DNA of 64,000 nucleotides from Fasciola hepatica (Eukaryota; Platyhelminthes; Trematoda; Plagiorchiida; Fasciolidae). Position numbers and translations under genes: made by a program. The first letter of the stretch is position 1. Each line of letters opens with the position of its first letter. Shown piece after piece: positions 56,351 to 64,000 of the stretch. The notes under the pieces were generated by a model. It was given only the letters and a program-made list of their open reading frames with translations, ran no database searches and was not told where the DNA came from. The stretch covers positions 7,012,501-7,076,500 of the forward strand of contig CANUEZ040000129.1 of assembly GCA_948099385.1 (NCBI GenBank), in the 5' to 3' direction.

Positions 56351-58663
56351 CTAAGGTTTGGAAGCATTAGACTTAAGTCGACTTAGGTCATCGGCAAATT
56401 CACTACTCTGCACTTCGCGCACGATATCGTGTTCGGCCTTAAGAATTTCATCGAGTGTTATTCGCCCTACTGATACTTCAATGCGAGTCTTCGTACTCAT
56501 GCGGTACAGCAGATAATCTTTAAACCGAACTAGCCAGGCCATAAACTTCAACGGTTTCGTCCAGATGGGAAACTTGACAAATAACGGATTTGGCTCTCGG
56601 CTTATTAAATTAACATCTACCGTCGGTTTTTTGAACTCACTCTCTGTTGTCATGTCCGCATTTGGCAAAATAGTCGGCCATCGTGCACGTGGAAGCCTCC
56701 AAAATTCCGGGTCAGAGATCCACTTGTCTCTGTTTCCTAGCATGACCATTTCATACCTTTCATAAAAAGCTCTATCTCGCTGAAACCTTCGAACAAGTAG
56801 GTGAAGCCTCCGGGCAGCTACTTCATAGTTGTTGGGCATAATTTCAGCGATTGTTTTCCATGAAAGGGCTAATTGATAATGCCCATCAACTAGTTTCAGG
56901 GATCGTTCTGCAATCGATAGCGCCTTCTGGCCCTCCAATGATGGTGCTTGCTTCGTAGATTCCTTGTCTGAGAAGTCCGCATCATACAGCCTTCGAAGCT
57001 GTTCTGAGATGGTGTTTTGTTCCTTTATCAGGTTGTTCACGTTGGACTCCCGGTCGTTGGATGGTCCTAGAGGTCCCAGGATCATCCACCCCAAACGAGT
57101 TTTGACTGCGTAAGGTTCGCTCCTGTTTCCAATCCTCTGCTCTAAAACCCAGTGAGCCTCTGGTACGTCAGAACCTACCTTAACCTCTCCAGTGCGTTCC
57201 ACGGGAACATCGCTCAGGTGTGGCCATCGACCCTTGACCGACCGCGAGTCCATATGTGGGGATCTGGATAACAGCCGGTTGACACAAAGGGCGCGCTCCA
57301 CTGAAACGTTGGCTGAATCATCCGAGGAAACCACACAAAGATTCACGACCCCCGATTCTATCTTGGAGAGTCCACTCACTGTTCTGATAGTTACACAGGA
57401 AGTCACCTGAGACAGGTCAACCTGTTCCACCAGACCTTTTTCTATCAGACTTACGTCGGAACCATTATCTATGAGTGCGTATGTTAGCGCGGTCCCTTTC
57501 GGTCCACTGATTTTCACGGGGATAATGCCGAGTGCCACGTCGTAACCAGTGGTGCGATTAGCTGCACACTGATACGTTTCTGGGCAAGCTACACTCAGTT
57601 TGTCGCGATGTAGTAATTCGTGGTGCCCGGCACTACACCCGAACTTCCCACATACCGTGGCCAGGGTACAATCCGCTGCACGATGTCCCTCCTGCAGACA
57701 TACGAAACAACCACCGTTTCTTCGAAGCGAATTCCATCTGTCGCTAACTTCCATCGCTGCGAATTTTGAGCAGCTATCTGCGTTGTGTCCCTCCTTGCAT
57801 ACAATACATGTTTGTTCTTTTCTACTCATTAATTTCGAACAAGTAAAGTTTACTTGACGATCACTCCTGTACGCTGAGTTACGAGGCGGGACTAATGGTT
57901 TTGCCGTAGCTGACAGAGCTATCTGCCCAAATCGACTCCGGGCTATTCGAGCTTCGGCTGCTACGAAACTCATCAGTTGTTTGAAGTTCGGCACACCTGA
58001 CGTCTCGGATGTTTCGTCTACCTGTCGCGCCCATCGATGTTGCAGCGGCCGAGATAGCATACGAACGACCCTCTCTAACGTGACTACTGAGTTAAGATCC
58101 GCATCGTATTCAAGATGAGATAGGGCAATTTCGCAGCTCTGCATTTTTATCGCCAATTTTGTCAGTGACTCGGCATCGTCGGCATTAGGCATTACGGCTG
58201 ACAACAGACCGTTCAACAGGGATCGTGCAACGACATGCGTCTGACCGAACAGATCCTTGAGGATTTCCCGAGCCTTTCGATAGCCCTGGTTCGGGGGCAA
58301 CATGACGCATTCTTCTATTGCCTCTTTAGCTTTTCCCTTGCAGTAGTACAGAAGATACAGCAATCTCTGGCCTTCATCACTGATTCTGCCTTCGATATAA
58401 TACTCGAACTGTTTCACAAACCTACAGTATCGTGTCGCCTCCCCATCGAACTCAGCTAGTTCTAACTTAGGTAGCTGCATTTTGCATAAGACATCTCGCG
58501 TTTCCTCTGGTAATTGAAAGTGGGGCTCACGGAGTAGATTGTGCTCCTGTTTCTCACAGTCGTTGAGGAACATTTCGATCTTCTCTGACTGATTAACTAC
58601 ATCCGCTCTAACAGGATCACAAACTTCATCTTGTTCTAAAAGTTCGAAATTCATTCGTGCCAT
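56351..58663 (-). CDS. Young BEL element: Gag-protease polyprotein, 770 codons, RT deleted
   Basis: Residues 60-250 form the BEL gag (DUF1759-like) domain, with QRLLYLLYYCKGKAKEAI, GYRKAREILKDLFGQT and LQHRWARQ. Two zinc knuckles follow: C286-x2-C-x3-H-x4-C298 and C319-x2-C-x4-H-x4-C332. The aspartic protease site LIDNGSDVSLIE has its catalytic Asp at 399; the triad is DNG rather than DSG/DTG. Residues 500-535 (HWVLEQR, YAVKTRLGWMILGP) and 615-638 (ARRLHLLVRRFQRDRAFYERY) lead up to the reverse transcriptase. At about residue 640 the protein jumps in frame to the far end of RNase H (RDKWISDPEFWRL) and on to the pre-integrase segment. The whole RT and RNase H are missing. The frame ends at a TAG, beyond which the same frame continues into integrase. 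Confidence 0.9.
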   Translation of the reverse strand: MARMNFELLEQDEVCDPVRADVVNQSEKIEMFLNDCEKQEHNLLREPHFQLPEETRDVLCKMQLPKLELAEFDGEATRYCRFVKQFEYYIEGRISDEGQRLLYLLYYCKGKAKEAIEECVMLPPNQGYRKAREILKDLFGQTHVVARSLLNGLLSAVMPNADDAESLTKLAIKMQSCEIALSHLEYDADLNSVVTLERVVRMLSRPLQHRWARQVDETSETSGVPNFKQLMSFVAAEARIARSRFGQIALSATAKPLVPPRNSAYRSDRQVNFTCSKLMSRKEQTCIVCKEGHNADSCSKFAAMEVSDRWNSLRRNGGCFVCLQEGHRAADCTLATVCGKFGCSAGHHELLHRDKLSVACPETYQCAANRTTGYDVALGIIPVKISGPKGTALTYALIDNGSDVSLIEKGLVEQVDLSQVTSCVTIRTVSGLSKIESGVVNLCVVSSDDSANVSVERALCVNRLLSRSPHMDSRSVKGRWPHLSDVPVERTGEVKVGSDVPEAHWVLEQRIGNRSEPYAVKTRLGWMILGPLGPSNDRESNVNNLIKEQNTISEQLRRLYDADFSDKESTKQAPSLEGQKALSIAERSLKLVDGHYQLALSWKTIAEIMPNNYEVAARRLHLLVRRFQRDRAFYERYEMVMLGNRDKWISDPEFWRLPRARWPTILPNADMTTESEFKKPTVDVNLISREPNPLFVKFPIWTKPLKFMAWLVRFKDYLLYRMSTKTRIEVSVGRITLDEILKAEHDIVREVQSSEFADDLSRLKSNASKP

Positions 58664-58666
58664 CTA

Positions 58667-58927
58667 AACCTCATTTCTCGCCTTCAAAAGACGGTGCTCA
58701 TTCTCTAATCGAATTTCTTCGATTAGCTGTTTTTCCTTCAGCTAGGCTAGTAGAAGCACATTCTTAGCAGAATTTAAACTAGATGACGCTTTTGACTTAA
58801 AACTAACCCGTGAGCCAGGACAAGAAACCTCATCAAAGGCATGGGACAAAGGGGGTTGGACTTGCCGCGGATCCTCGGGTTCAATTATATGCGATCGGTT
58901 AGAAACGGGCATTTTTTTGGCCGGCAT
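58667..58927 (-). CDS. Young BEL element: gag N-terminus, interrupted by TAG codons
   Basis: The frame starts ATG at 58927 (MPAKKMPVSNRS), 24 nt after the LTR. It runs 61 codons to a TAG at 58744-58742, continues in the same frame for 25 codons (LKEKQLIEEIRLENEH, a likely amphipathic or coiled-coil helix), then meets a second TAG at 58666-58664 directly before MARMNFELL of the long frame. All three segments are in one phase, so the original gag probably ran through both codons. Translation could restart at the ATG at 58663. I mark this as the 5' part of gag. Confidence 0.65.
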
Positions 58928-58951
58928 CTTGATTCCAAGCTCCTTGAGAAC

Positions 58952-59373
58952 TGTACCGGACTCCTAGCAGTCGTTGAGATACGCGTAACACAATCCAAAA
59001 AACGCCAAGCGTCCAATTGTGGTTTTCAATACGGTTCTTTATAAAACAATCATGAATACGACATAAAACTGTACAAACCTCAACGGTAACCGCTCCGTGA
59101 ATCAGAGTCAGCCAAATGCAAGCAAATTCAGGTTCGCTTGAGGTTCAAGCGGTCAAGTTAACGAAATGTCTACGGGGACTGTGGGTCAAGGGTCATAAAC
59201 GAATCAACGCACGCACCGGCCAGCAGTCAATAGAGGTCAATGTCCGGTGTGTGGTTCAGCGGATGAGCAAATGTGGCGCAAAACGTTAATGGAAAACATA
59301 AACTGGAGTGAGGGTAGGGGGGTCAGATCGATCCTGAGTTAGTGCCTCGAGTCTGATTGTTCTGTCGATTACA
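58952..59373 (-). repeat. 5' LTR of the young BEL element
   Basis: 422 bp, the partner of 54957-55378. The gag start codon (58927) is only 24 nt beyond its internal edge, so the leader is very short and any primer binding site must overlap it. Confidence 0.95.
59037..59045 (-). promoter_or_regulatory. TATA-like box in the 5' LTR
   Basis: TTTATAAAG on the minus strand, the only clear TATA-type motif in the LTR. The same site in the 3' LTR is at 55042-55050. Confidence 0.4.
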
Positions 59374-59378
59374 CGTTG
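59374..59378. other. Target site duplication, right (CGTTG)
   Basis: CGTTG abuts the right LTR. In the restored site it encodes part of an Ile-Asn-Val stretch of the old gag on the minus strand. Confidence 0.9.
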
Positions 59379-59679
59379 ATTTCGGATCGCTTTGTTTTTA
59401 CCAATGGATCCTCAGCCCATTTATTCTGCAGACTGTGCAGAAGATCACTGTCCGTCCGTTTCGTCGAACGTGAAAATCTTCCGCTCGAAAGAAATCAAGT
59501 AGTTCTTTATTCTAACCGCCATTGCCGATAGTGTTTCCGAGTCTAATCCGTTGGCGATGGGCCCCGTGTTCGAACCATTCGAGAGCAATCACAATGCATC
59601 GTACGGGAAGCCGAAAAATTCTCTCAGAATCCCGTGAGCTCTGTGGTATCCCCCGATGGGAGGCATAAGAACGATCGGT
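59374..59679 (-). pseudogene. Old BEL element: central gag
   Basis: The minus strand from 59679 reads PPIGGYHRAHGILREFFG, SNTGPIANGLDSETLSAMAV and RIKNYLISF. After a stop it continues LLHSLQNKWAEDPLVKTK. This is the DUF1759-type gag (GYxRARxLLxExFGxP...LxxLAxxIxNC...LPxxLQxxWAE). The frame then crosses the young insertion to 54956. At the other end it is cut at 59680 by the start of a plus-strand LTR. Confidence 0.75.
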
Positions 59680-60033
59680 TGTAAAACCCCCTTCAAAGAC
59701 ACTGCCATTTTGTGTCTTCGCGATATTTCTATCTTAAATTCAACATTTGTGTGTTCCGTGCAATTTATGTTTCTATGAACCTACCTTTGTTTTTCGCTTC
59801 CAGAACCTCCTTTGCCACTTCCCATCTTAAACCTGCGTGATGCACACGCTTGCTTCTCGCAAGCCGTAGACTTGTTTCTTGTTTTTGAGCCAGTGTGATC
59901 GCGCGTTTAAGGTTTGTATGTGTTTTACGTTGCTGCTCATTCAATAATCCAGCATCGTAGAGTTTACAGATCAATCGTGTTTTTGTTTCGGGATTCGTTC
60001 GAATTTTGCTGCGCATTGCTCAAACGTGTTATA
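59680..60033 (+). mobile_element. BEL/Pao 5' LTR (plus strand), element continuing past the window
   Basis: 354 bp, starting TGTAAAACCCCC and ending AACGTGTTATA; the usual final CA has become TA. It aligns with the LTRs at 22341 and 24274 through ACCTGCGTGA, AAGGTTTGTAT, GCTCATTCAATAATC, TTTCGGGATTCG and GCATTGCTCAAACGTG. It interrupts the gag of the old minus-strand BEL element. An 83-codon minus-strand open frame inside it is a chance frame. Confidence 0.75.
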
Positions 60034-60212
60034 ATTCTTAAATCGATCAATATGGAACGAGAAATTACACAGAGTGCCCAGAAAAGGAACGAAGCCGTCG
60101 GAACCCGGACAGGAACTAACTCGGTATGTCACCGAGGAGGGTTTGGGTACACTTGGTTCTATAGATAATGTTGGATCACCTAGCCGTGCCAGCGCCAGTT
60201 TATGTATTACTG
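60034..60212 (+). pseudogene. Plus-strand BEL gag, first segment
   Basis: Directly after the LTR the plus strand encodes MPRKGTKPSEPGQELTRYV and RASASLCITD. This matches MPRKGSKPLESGQ and GSASFCVSE of the 22.7-kb copy. The gag stops at an AAT microsatellite that is the tail of a minus-strand LINE, and resumes at 63383. Confidence 0.75.

Positions 60213-60256
<44 letters not shown>
60213..60256. repeat. (AAT)n microsatellite, LINE tail
   Basis: About 14-15 AAT units on the plus strand. On the minus strand this is the (ATT)n tail following CCAAAATAAACC. Confidence 0.95.
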
Positions 60257-60257
<1 letters not shown>

Positions 60258-60390
60258 GTTTATTTTGGATAACCCCGAGGCATGCTGTAACGAAAGATCA
60301 AACGGTACAATTGGACGTAGAGTCCGAATTCCAAGAGGATGATTCAGGTATATGCACCCGATATTGTACAAGAGAAAGTATTTAAGTTAC
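60257..60390 (-). repeat. LINE 3' end, copy 3
   Basis: The last 130 bp before the tail match 17590-17730 and, more weakly, 34055-34135. Examples on the plus strand are ACGGTACAATTG, GAGTCCGAATTCCAAGAGGAT and ACAAGAGAAAGT. Confidence 0.65.
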
Positions 60391-61671
60391 TCTTTAGAGC
60401 GGAGCCCGGCAAATTTGAACTCAAGGTCGGGTAGCCAGCCCGGCCAAGTCAGGGTGGAGCTGGTCAGAGTTAGTAGACTCTTCCTGAAATAGTACAAAAA
60501 GAGGGGCTATGCAACGAGAGAATCAAACAGAATTGACGAAAGTTTTGTTCACCTTGAGGAAAAAGAAGTTTCCAAGTGAGACATGAACCAGCTATAGAGC
60601 TCTGCGGAGTATGGCGCGGCTTTGGATTGAAATCAGACGATTAAAGAAATGAATCTACAGATAAAGAACAATCAAAATGTTTCGAAGATTTTCCTTGTAA
60701 CGTTCGGCGACCAAATATCGGCTGAGTCCGTTAAATCGTTGCGCACATTGTTCACTTTTATAAAGGCTGAATGTGACGCCCCAAAACGGAAATGGGAACT
60801 GGGCGACAAATCAATTTGTGATGCGTAGCCATGATAGTCGCAGATACACGGTTTGCACAGATGAGTATTTAAATGACAGGTAAGTATTTACTTTCGATTA
60901 CCGTTGTCTAAGGGCTGAACATGAAGACCAGAGAGATGCAAGAAACAAAATTGTCTGAGAGGATTTACCAAGGTAGAATACCGGATATGAAAAAGCTTCG
61001 AACAACGATGAATACATTTGCAAAGTTGGACGGTGAAGTAGTTGAAAGGCGAAATACTATCTGCTGGTATTCTTTGTAAGAGATGGATCCTGTGATGGCG
61101 AAAGATCAAAAAGCTGCGATACAGATGTCAGTATATGGGAAGGGCATGAATCTTTGCAAGGTGAGGATATTGTGATGCTACAGCCATATGGGCGAACAGA
61201 AGGACTGATAGAGAGAGCGAATTATCACAATATAGCCGACTGATGAGATGCTCTGGAGACAAATATTCCTCGGTGAAATATACTGTTTGGACTTTGTGGG
61301 ACAGACGTGTATGGCAACATTAAATGTGACTTTTGCAAATATATCGATAACTGTGATAAAATAAGAGCGAGTTTTATCTCGGGGATCGGTTAAGTTTGCG
61401 AATGGGACAAGCGGGTGGTTTGGCACGAATCCTCAGGAAGAAGGATCATGAACGGTAAGCCGAGTACGGAAATGGTCTTTTAACCCAGCGATAATTACGT
61501 TCTGGGGAAGGTAGGATTTTTTCGGGCGTAAGAAGCGGTATGTTAAGGTGGCGAAGATGGAGATAAGTGCGATGAAAAAAGGCTATAACTGGGGGAGATA
61601 GTTCCATATTTGCAGCATTTCGGGTAAATAAATTTTGTTGTTTTTTGCCGCAGCCGGTGCTGGTGGGTGGG
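60391..61671 (-). repeat. LINE 3' untranslated region, pyrimidine-rich
   Basis: Lies between the conserved block and the tail. The minus strand is pyrimidine-rich with no supportable frame. Confidence 0.5.
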
Positions 61672-61830
61672 GCTGAACGTGCGCTGGACACCCAACCAGA
61701 AACCTTTTTGGTGACATGAGGTGCAATCCGCCATCCTAGCTGCGCCCGCACATCGTTGCAGACTTCCTGCACACCCGATAAGGGCCGACCAAAGCGGTGG
61801 ATCTGACCGCGCCCCACCCCGACGGGCTCC
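61672..61830 (-). repeat. Conserved LINE 3' block, copy e
   Basis: This is the best-preserved copy and served as reference for the other four. It begins about 510 bp after the RT stop. GC-rich words such as CCCCACCCCGACGGG and CCGCACATCGTTGCAGAC suggest RNA structure, but I could not fold it reliably. Confidence 0.65.
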
Positions 61831-62337
61831 GCTGGTATGATATTGGCGTTGTCACATAGAGATCGAATAGTCCAGAAGCTTACGACCAGGTTGCGAGGGG
61901 TCCTGTAGAGCAGGGTCTATGTGGTAGTGACGAAATGACGAGCAAGTATCGAATTTTTGGCGGTAAATGTGGGCCAGGTATTATGCCGAGCCATCGAAGG
62001 GAAGGCACCATCAGTGGTTGTCTGGAAAGGTAAAAATAGAAAAACGCAGTCTGGGGTGCTCCCAGCTGAGGATCAACGGTCAGTGGTAAAGGGAAACCTC
62101 TAGTATCTAGAAATTGGAACTACTTGGTAAATGGCTCGACTTTGCAAAATAAAAACGTCGTACACGAAAGATCAATAAAACTTGAGTGTTATATCTGGCG
62201 ACTTTTGTGGTACGTAGGTCTCGTGGCCCCCGACGCAGACCCGTGTGTCAGTAGCCCAAACCAACTTCGTACGCTCGCTCCTCCGAAGTGTATGGATCAT
62301 TGTTTGACAAGAGTGTCAGGACGTCAAGCCGTTTGTT

Positions 62338-63382
62338 TTATTCCTCTTTGAATCTCGGCAAGTGGCTTATTGCACGGACATTTGGTGGAAGTTTATTCCA
62401 CATTTGTGAATATTTAACAATAAAGAAATTGGACCGTAGGTTGGTTCTCGAGGACGGCACAGTGACCGAATGACTGCTGTGTTGTAACGAATACCTTAGG
62501 CTTAATGAGTCTCGTACCACAGGGGAGGCTTTGCAGGATCTATATTTTAATAATGAGTGGAAAAAGGACAAGTTGTTTTTTATCCGTCGGAGCCAAAGGG
62601 GTTCGAGTTGTAGCAGGTCACAGCGCTGTTTATAGTTGAGACTAGACGAATAGCCAACTAATTTTTTAGTAAAGGTGCGCTGAACATTTTCGATGGCGAT
62701 CCTATCAACCTGGCGCATGTTGGAGCCAACTACTGAACTATACTCTAGCAATGGTCTAACGTGTGTTGTATAGACACTGAGCTTACTTTCACGCAAACGG
62801 AATGTTTTGTGGACAAGTCCTATTAAACTGCGGGACCTAGCAATTTGAATGTCTGTTTGCTCCGAAAAGTTTCACGAACAGGAGTAGTATATGCCCAGGT
62901 CGCATTCGGATGATTTGTTGGGGATCAGATGACCATTTATACTAAACGTTTCCGGAGGGACATGACACCTGCATGTAAGAATGCAGCTTTTGTCCGCCGA
63001 GAACTTCATTACCCAATCGGTGCACCACGAATTGAGCATCCGTAATTCCTCCGATATTTTTGCTATAGTATTACCCAATGAATTACGGTCGAAGGTGTAC
63101 AACAACTTTACATCATCAGCAAATAAAAACGGAGTTCCGTGGTGAACCACGGCAAATATGTCATTTATGTACATGAGAAACAACAACGGGCCCAGTACAC
63201 TACCTTGGATAACACCGCTGGTTACAGGGCTGGGTGTAGAAATTGTGCCATCAACTTTTACTACTTGACTGCGCGAGGACAAGTACGATTCTAGCCAGAA
63301 ATATAGTGGGTCAACAATGCCGAATGTCCTAGCCTTTGACAACAAACGAATGTGAGACACCCGGTCGAGGGCCTTAGACATG
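62338..63382 (-). pseudogene. LINE reverse transcriptase, C-terminal two thirds, one stop codon
   Basis: A single minus-strand frame runs from motif A to the C-terminus, broken only by a TGA at 62874-62872. Landmarks are MSKALDRVSHIRLLSKA (A), LYFWLESYLSSRSQVV, SGVIQGSVLGPLLFLMYIND (B), GTPFLFADDVKLLY (catalytic FADD, intact), LNSWCTDWVMKFSADKSCIL, the E(C)DLGIYYS motif, and after the stop VRPLLEYSS, IENVQRTFTKKL, LNYKQRCDLLQLEPLWLRR and MWNKLPPN. The FADD box and ENVQR tail are those of CR1/Jockey-type LINEs. It lacks the N-terminal RT and endonuclease by 5' truncation, so it was dead on arrival. It is the best RT copy in the window. Confidence 0.9.
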
Positions 63383-64000
63383 TCTATTGATTGCAGGAAC
63401 GGTTATTTGTTTAGTTTGAGGACGTTAGGATTAGAACAACATTTACCATCAGTTAGGCAACAGGCCCAGGAAGCAGAGGAAGTGTGTAGACGAAGCGAAC
63501 TTGGACATAAAGCTGGTGGCAAAGATCCCTCTGTCAGGCCAGGGCAACTAGAAGTGGGCAGTTCTGTGCCGGTCATCAAGCGTTCAACTCCGATACAACC
63601 AGAGATCGATTTAACCGGGGTAGAACTGACGGTCTTCGATGGACGACTTGAGCGATACAGCTTGTTCATCAATTAATTCGAAAACTCCGTCGAAAATAAA
63701 GGGACCGACCTGGGGCAAAGGCTGCTTCACTTAAAGCTCCACCGTCGGTGTGGAGCTAGAAGAGCTATTGATGGGTAGGCCATGCTGGACTCGGGGCAGT
63801 GTTGCGAGCGGGTGAGGGAGAATTGGAATGACCTGCTTGGCCAGCCGCCCAAAGTTTTTCGTAATCAGATAGGGGGCGTGATTTCAGAAGCCAAACGAAC
63901 AAAGGGCGAAGTCTATGAAGTGACCCATCTCGCCACTAAAAGCAGAACTGTCCGATATCCCTAGATCATTTACGGCATAGGACGGATCTCGACGCGGTAC
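63383..64000 (+). pseudogene. Plus-strand BEL gag, second segment (runs off window)
   Basis: Gag resumes with SIDCRNGYLFSLRTLG and AQEAEEVCRRSE, then VPVIKRSTPIQPEIDLTGVE and LTVFDGRLERYSLFIN. After a stop come LGQRLLHLKLHRRCGARRAI, NWNDLLGQPPKVFRNQIGG and KRTKGEVYEVTHLATK, matching GYKRARKILRDLFGQPPKLS and TKGDVYTMADLVIK of the 23-kb copy. Three in-frame stops (63674, 63776 and 63962 area) show decay. The rest of the element lies beyond 64000. Confidence 0.8.

Larger units (their letters stand above)
54957..59373 (-). mobile_element. Young BEL/Pao LTR retrotransposon, internally deleted (4,417 bp)
   Basis: Two direct 422-bp repeats with TG...CA ends (54957-55378 and 58952-59373) bound the element. 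The 5-bp target duplication CGTTG lies at 54952-54956 and 59374-59378. A 5-bp duplication is typical of BEL/Pao. The LTRs differ at only three positions that I can see, so insertion was recent. Transcription runs on the minus strand. Inside are gag, aspartic protease, a pre-integrase segment and the integrase ends. Reverse transcriptase, RNase H and the integrase catalytic core are gone. Removing the element and one CGTTG restores a continuous gag reading frame in the host BEL element, which proves the insertion site. It can only have moved using enzymes from related copies. Confidence 0.95.
60213..63382 (-). mobile_element. 5'-truncated LINE inserted in BEL gag (3,170 bp)
   Basis: On the minus strand the element starts within RT motif A (DMSKALDRVSH) at about 63382. 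It continues through the RT to its stop at 62338, a 3' untranslated region with the conserved block (61830-61672), and ends in an (ATT)n tail (60256-60213) preceded by AATAAA. Truncation at the 5' end plus a simple-repeat tail is the usual outcome of target-primed reverse transcription. The gag codons on either side fit the 22.7-kb gag with no residue gained or lost (CITDNSIDCRN against CVSERNLDCKN), so the insertion boundaries are exact to within a few bases. Confidence 0.85.

Noticed and set aside
56351..58744. Reassignment of TAG to a sense codon in this organism
   Set aside because: Other element frames here are broken by TAA and TGA as well, and there is no intact host gene in the window to test codon use.
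59765..60016. Lysine/arginine-rich 83-codon minus-strand frame as a small gene
   Set aside because: It lies wholly inside an LTR (59680-60033) whose homologues at 22.3 and 24.3 kb do not keep the frame.
60074..60385. Poly-asparagine protein of 103 codons
   Set aside because: The Asn run is an (AAT)n LINE tail joining two unrelated elements: BEL gag on the left and LINE 3' end on the right.
1..64000. CRISPR arrays, tRNA or rRNA genes, telomeric repeats, bacterial operons
   Set aside because: No regularly spaced short repeats with spacers, no cloverleaf-like sequence, no telomere-type hexamer arrays and no runs of co-oriented intact genes were seen.

Overview
This window looks like repeat-dense, non-coding DNA from an animal nuclear genome. 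I find no intact host gene, tRNA, rRNA, operon or CRISPR array. Almost everything I can name is transposable-element sequence: BEL/Pao LTR retrotransposons, an APE-endonuclease non-LTR (LINE) family of CR1/Jockey type, a decayed Ty3/gypsy gag, and two pieces of an animal CACTA/EnSpm-like transposase. This mixture fits an invertebrate. A flatworm is my best guess, but the sequence alone does not prove it.

Left third (1-15.2 kb): a very large, nearly perfect inverted repeat. Two 3,686-bp arms (4258-7943 and 10444-14129) flank a 2.5-kb spacer that holds a decayed LINE reverse transcriptase. The right arm runs directly into a third, partial copy of itself (14130-15157). The arms carry no recognisable gene. 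They contain pyrimidine-skewed LINE-associated sequence in both orientations.

Centre left (15.8-26 kb): a decayed minus-strand LINE (ORF1 plus APE endonuclease), then a plus-strand transposase fragment interrupted by a GTTGGGCA foldback. After an (AT)26 tract comes a minus-strand transposase fragment. Next is a BEL element whose 5' half (LTR, gag, protease) faces right, while a same-family LTR and integrase tail face left.

Centre (26-49 kb): mostly degenerate LINE sequence. Plus-strand reverse transcriptase remnants lie at 26.1-27 kb and 32.9-34 kb. A roughly 6-kb minus-strand LINE (ORF1, endonuclease, RT, conserved 3' block) runs from 44 to 37.6 kb. More minus-strand RT remnants lie at 45 and 35 kb, and a gypsy gag at 48-49 kb. 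The sense strand of the LINEs is pyrimidine-rich, so multi-kilobase purine/pyrimidine skew tracks their orientation.

Right end (52.4-64 kb): an insertion nest that can be read at codon level. An old minus-strand BEL element (integrase, RT, protease, gag; 52.4 to about 59.7 kb) was split inside gag by a young 4,417-bp BEL element (54957-59373). The young element has 422-bp LTRs differing at three positions and a 5-bp target duplication, CGTTG. The old gag was also cut at 59680 by a plus-strand BEL element, whose own gag is split by a 5'-truncated LINE (60213-63382) and resumes in frame at 63383. The young BEL element keeps gag and protease but has lost RT, RNase H and most of integrase through in-frame deletions, so it must have moved using proteins supplied by other copies.
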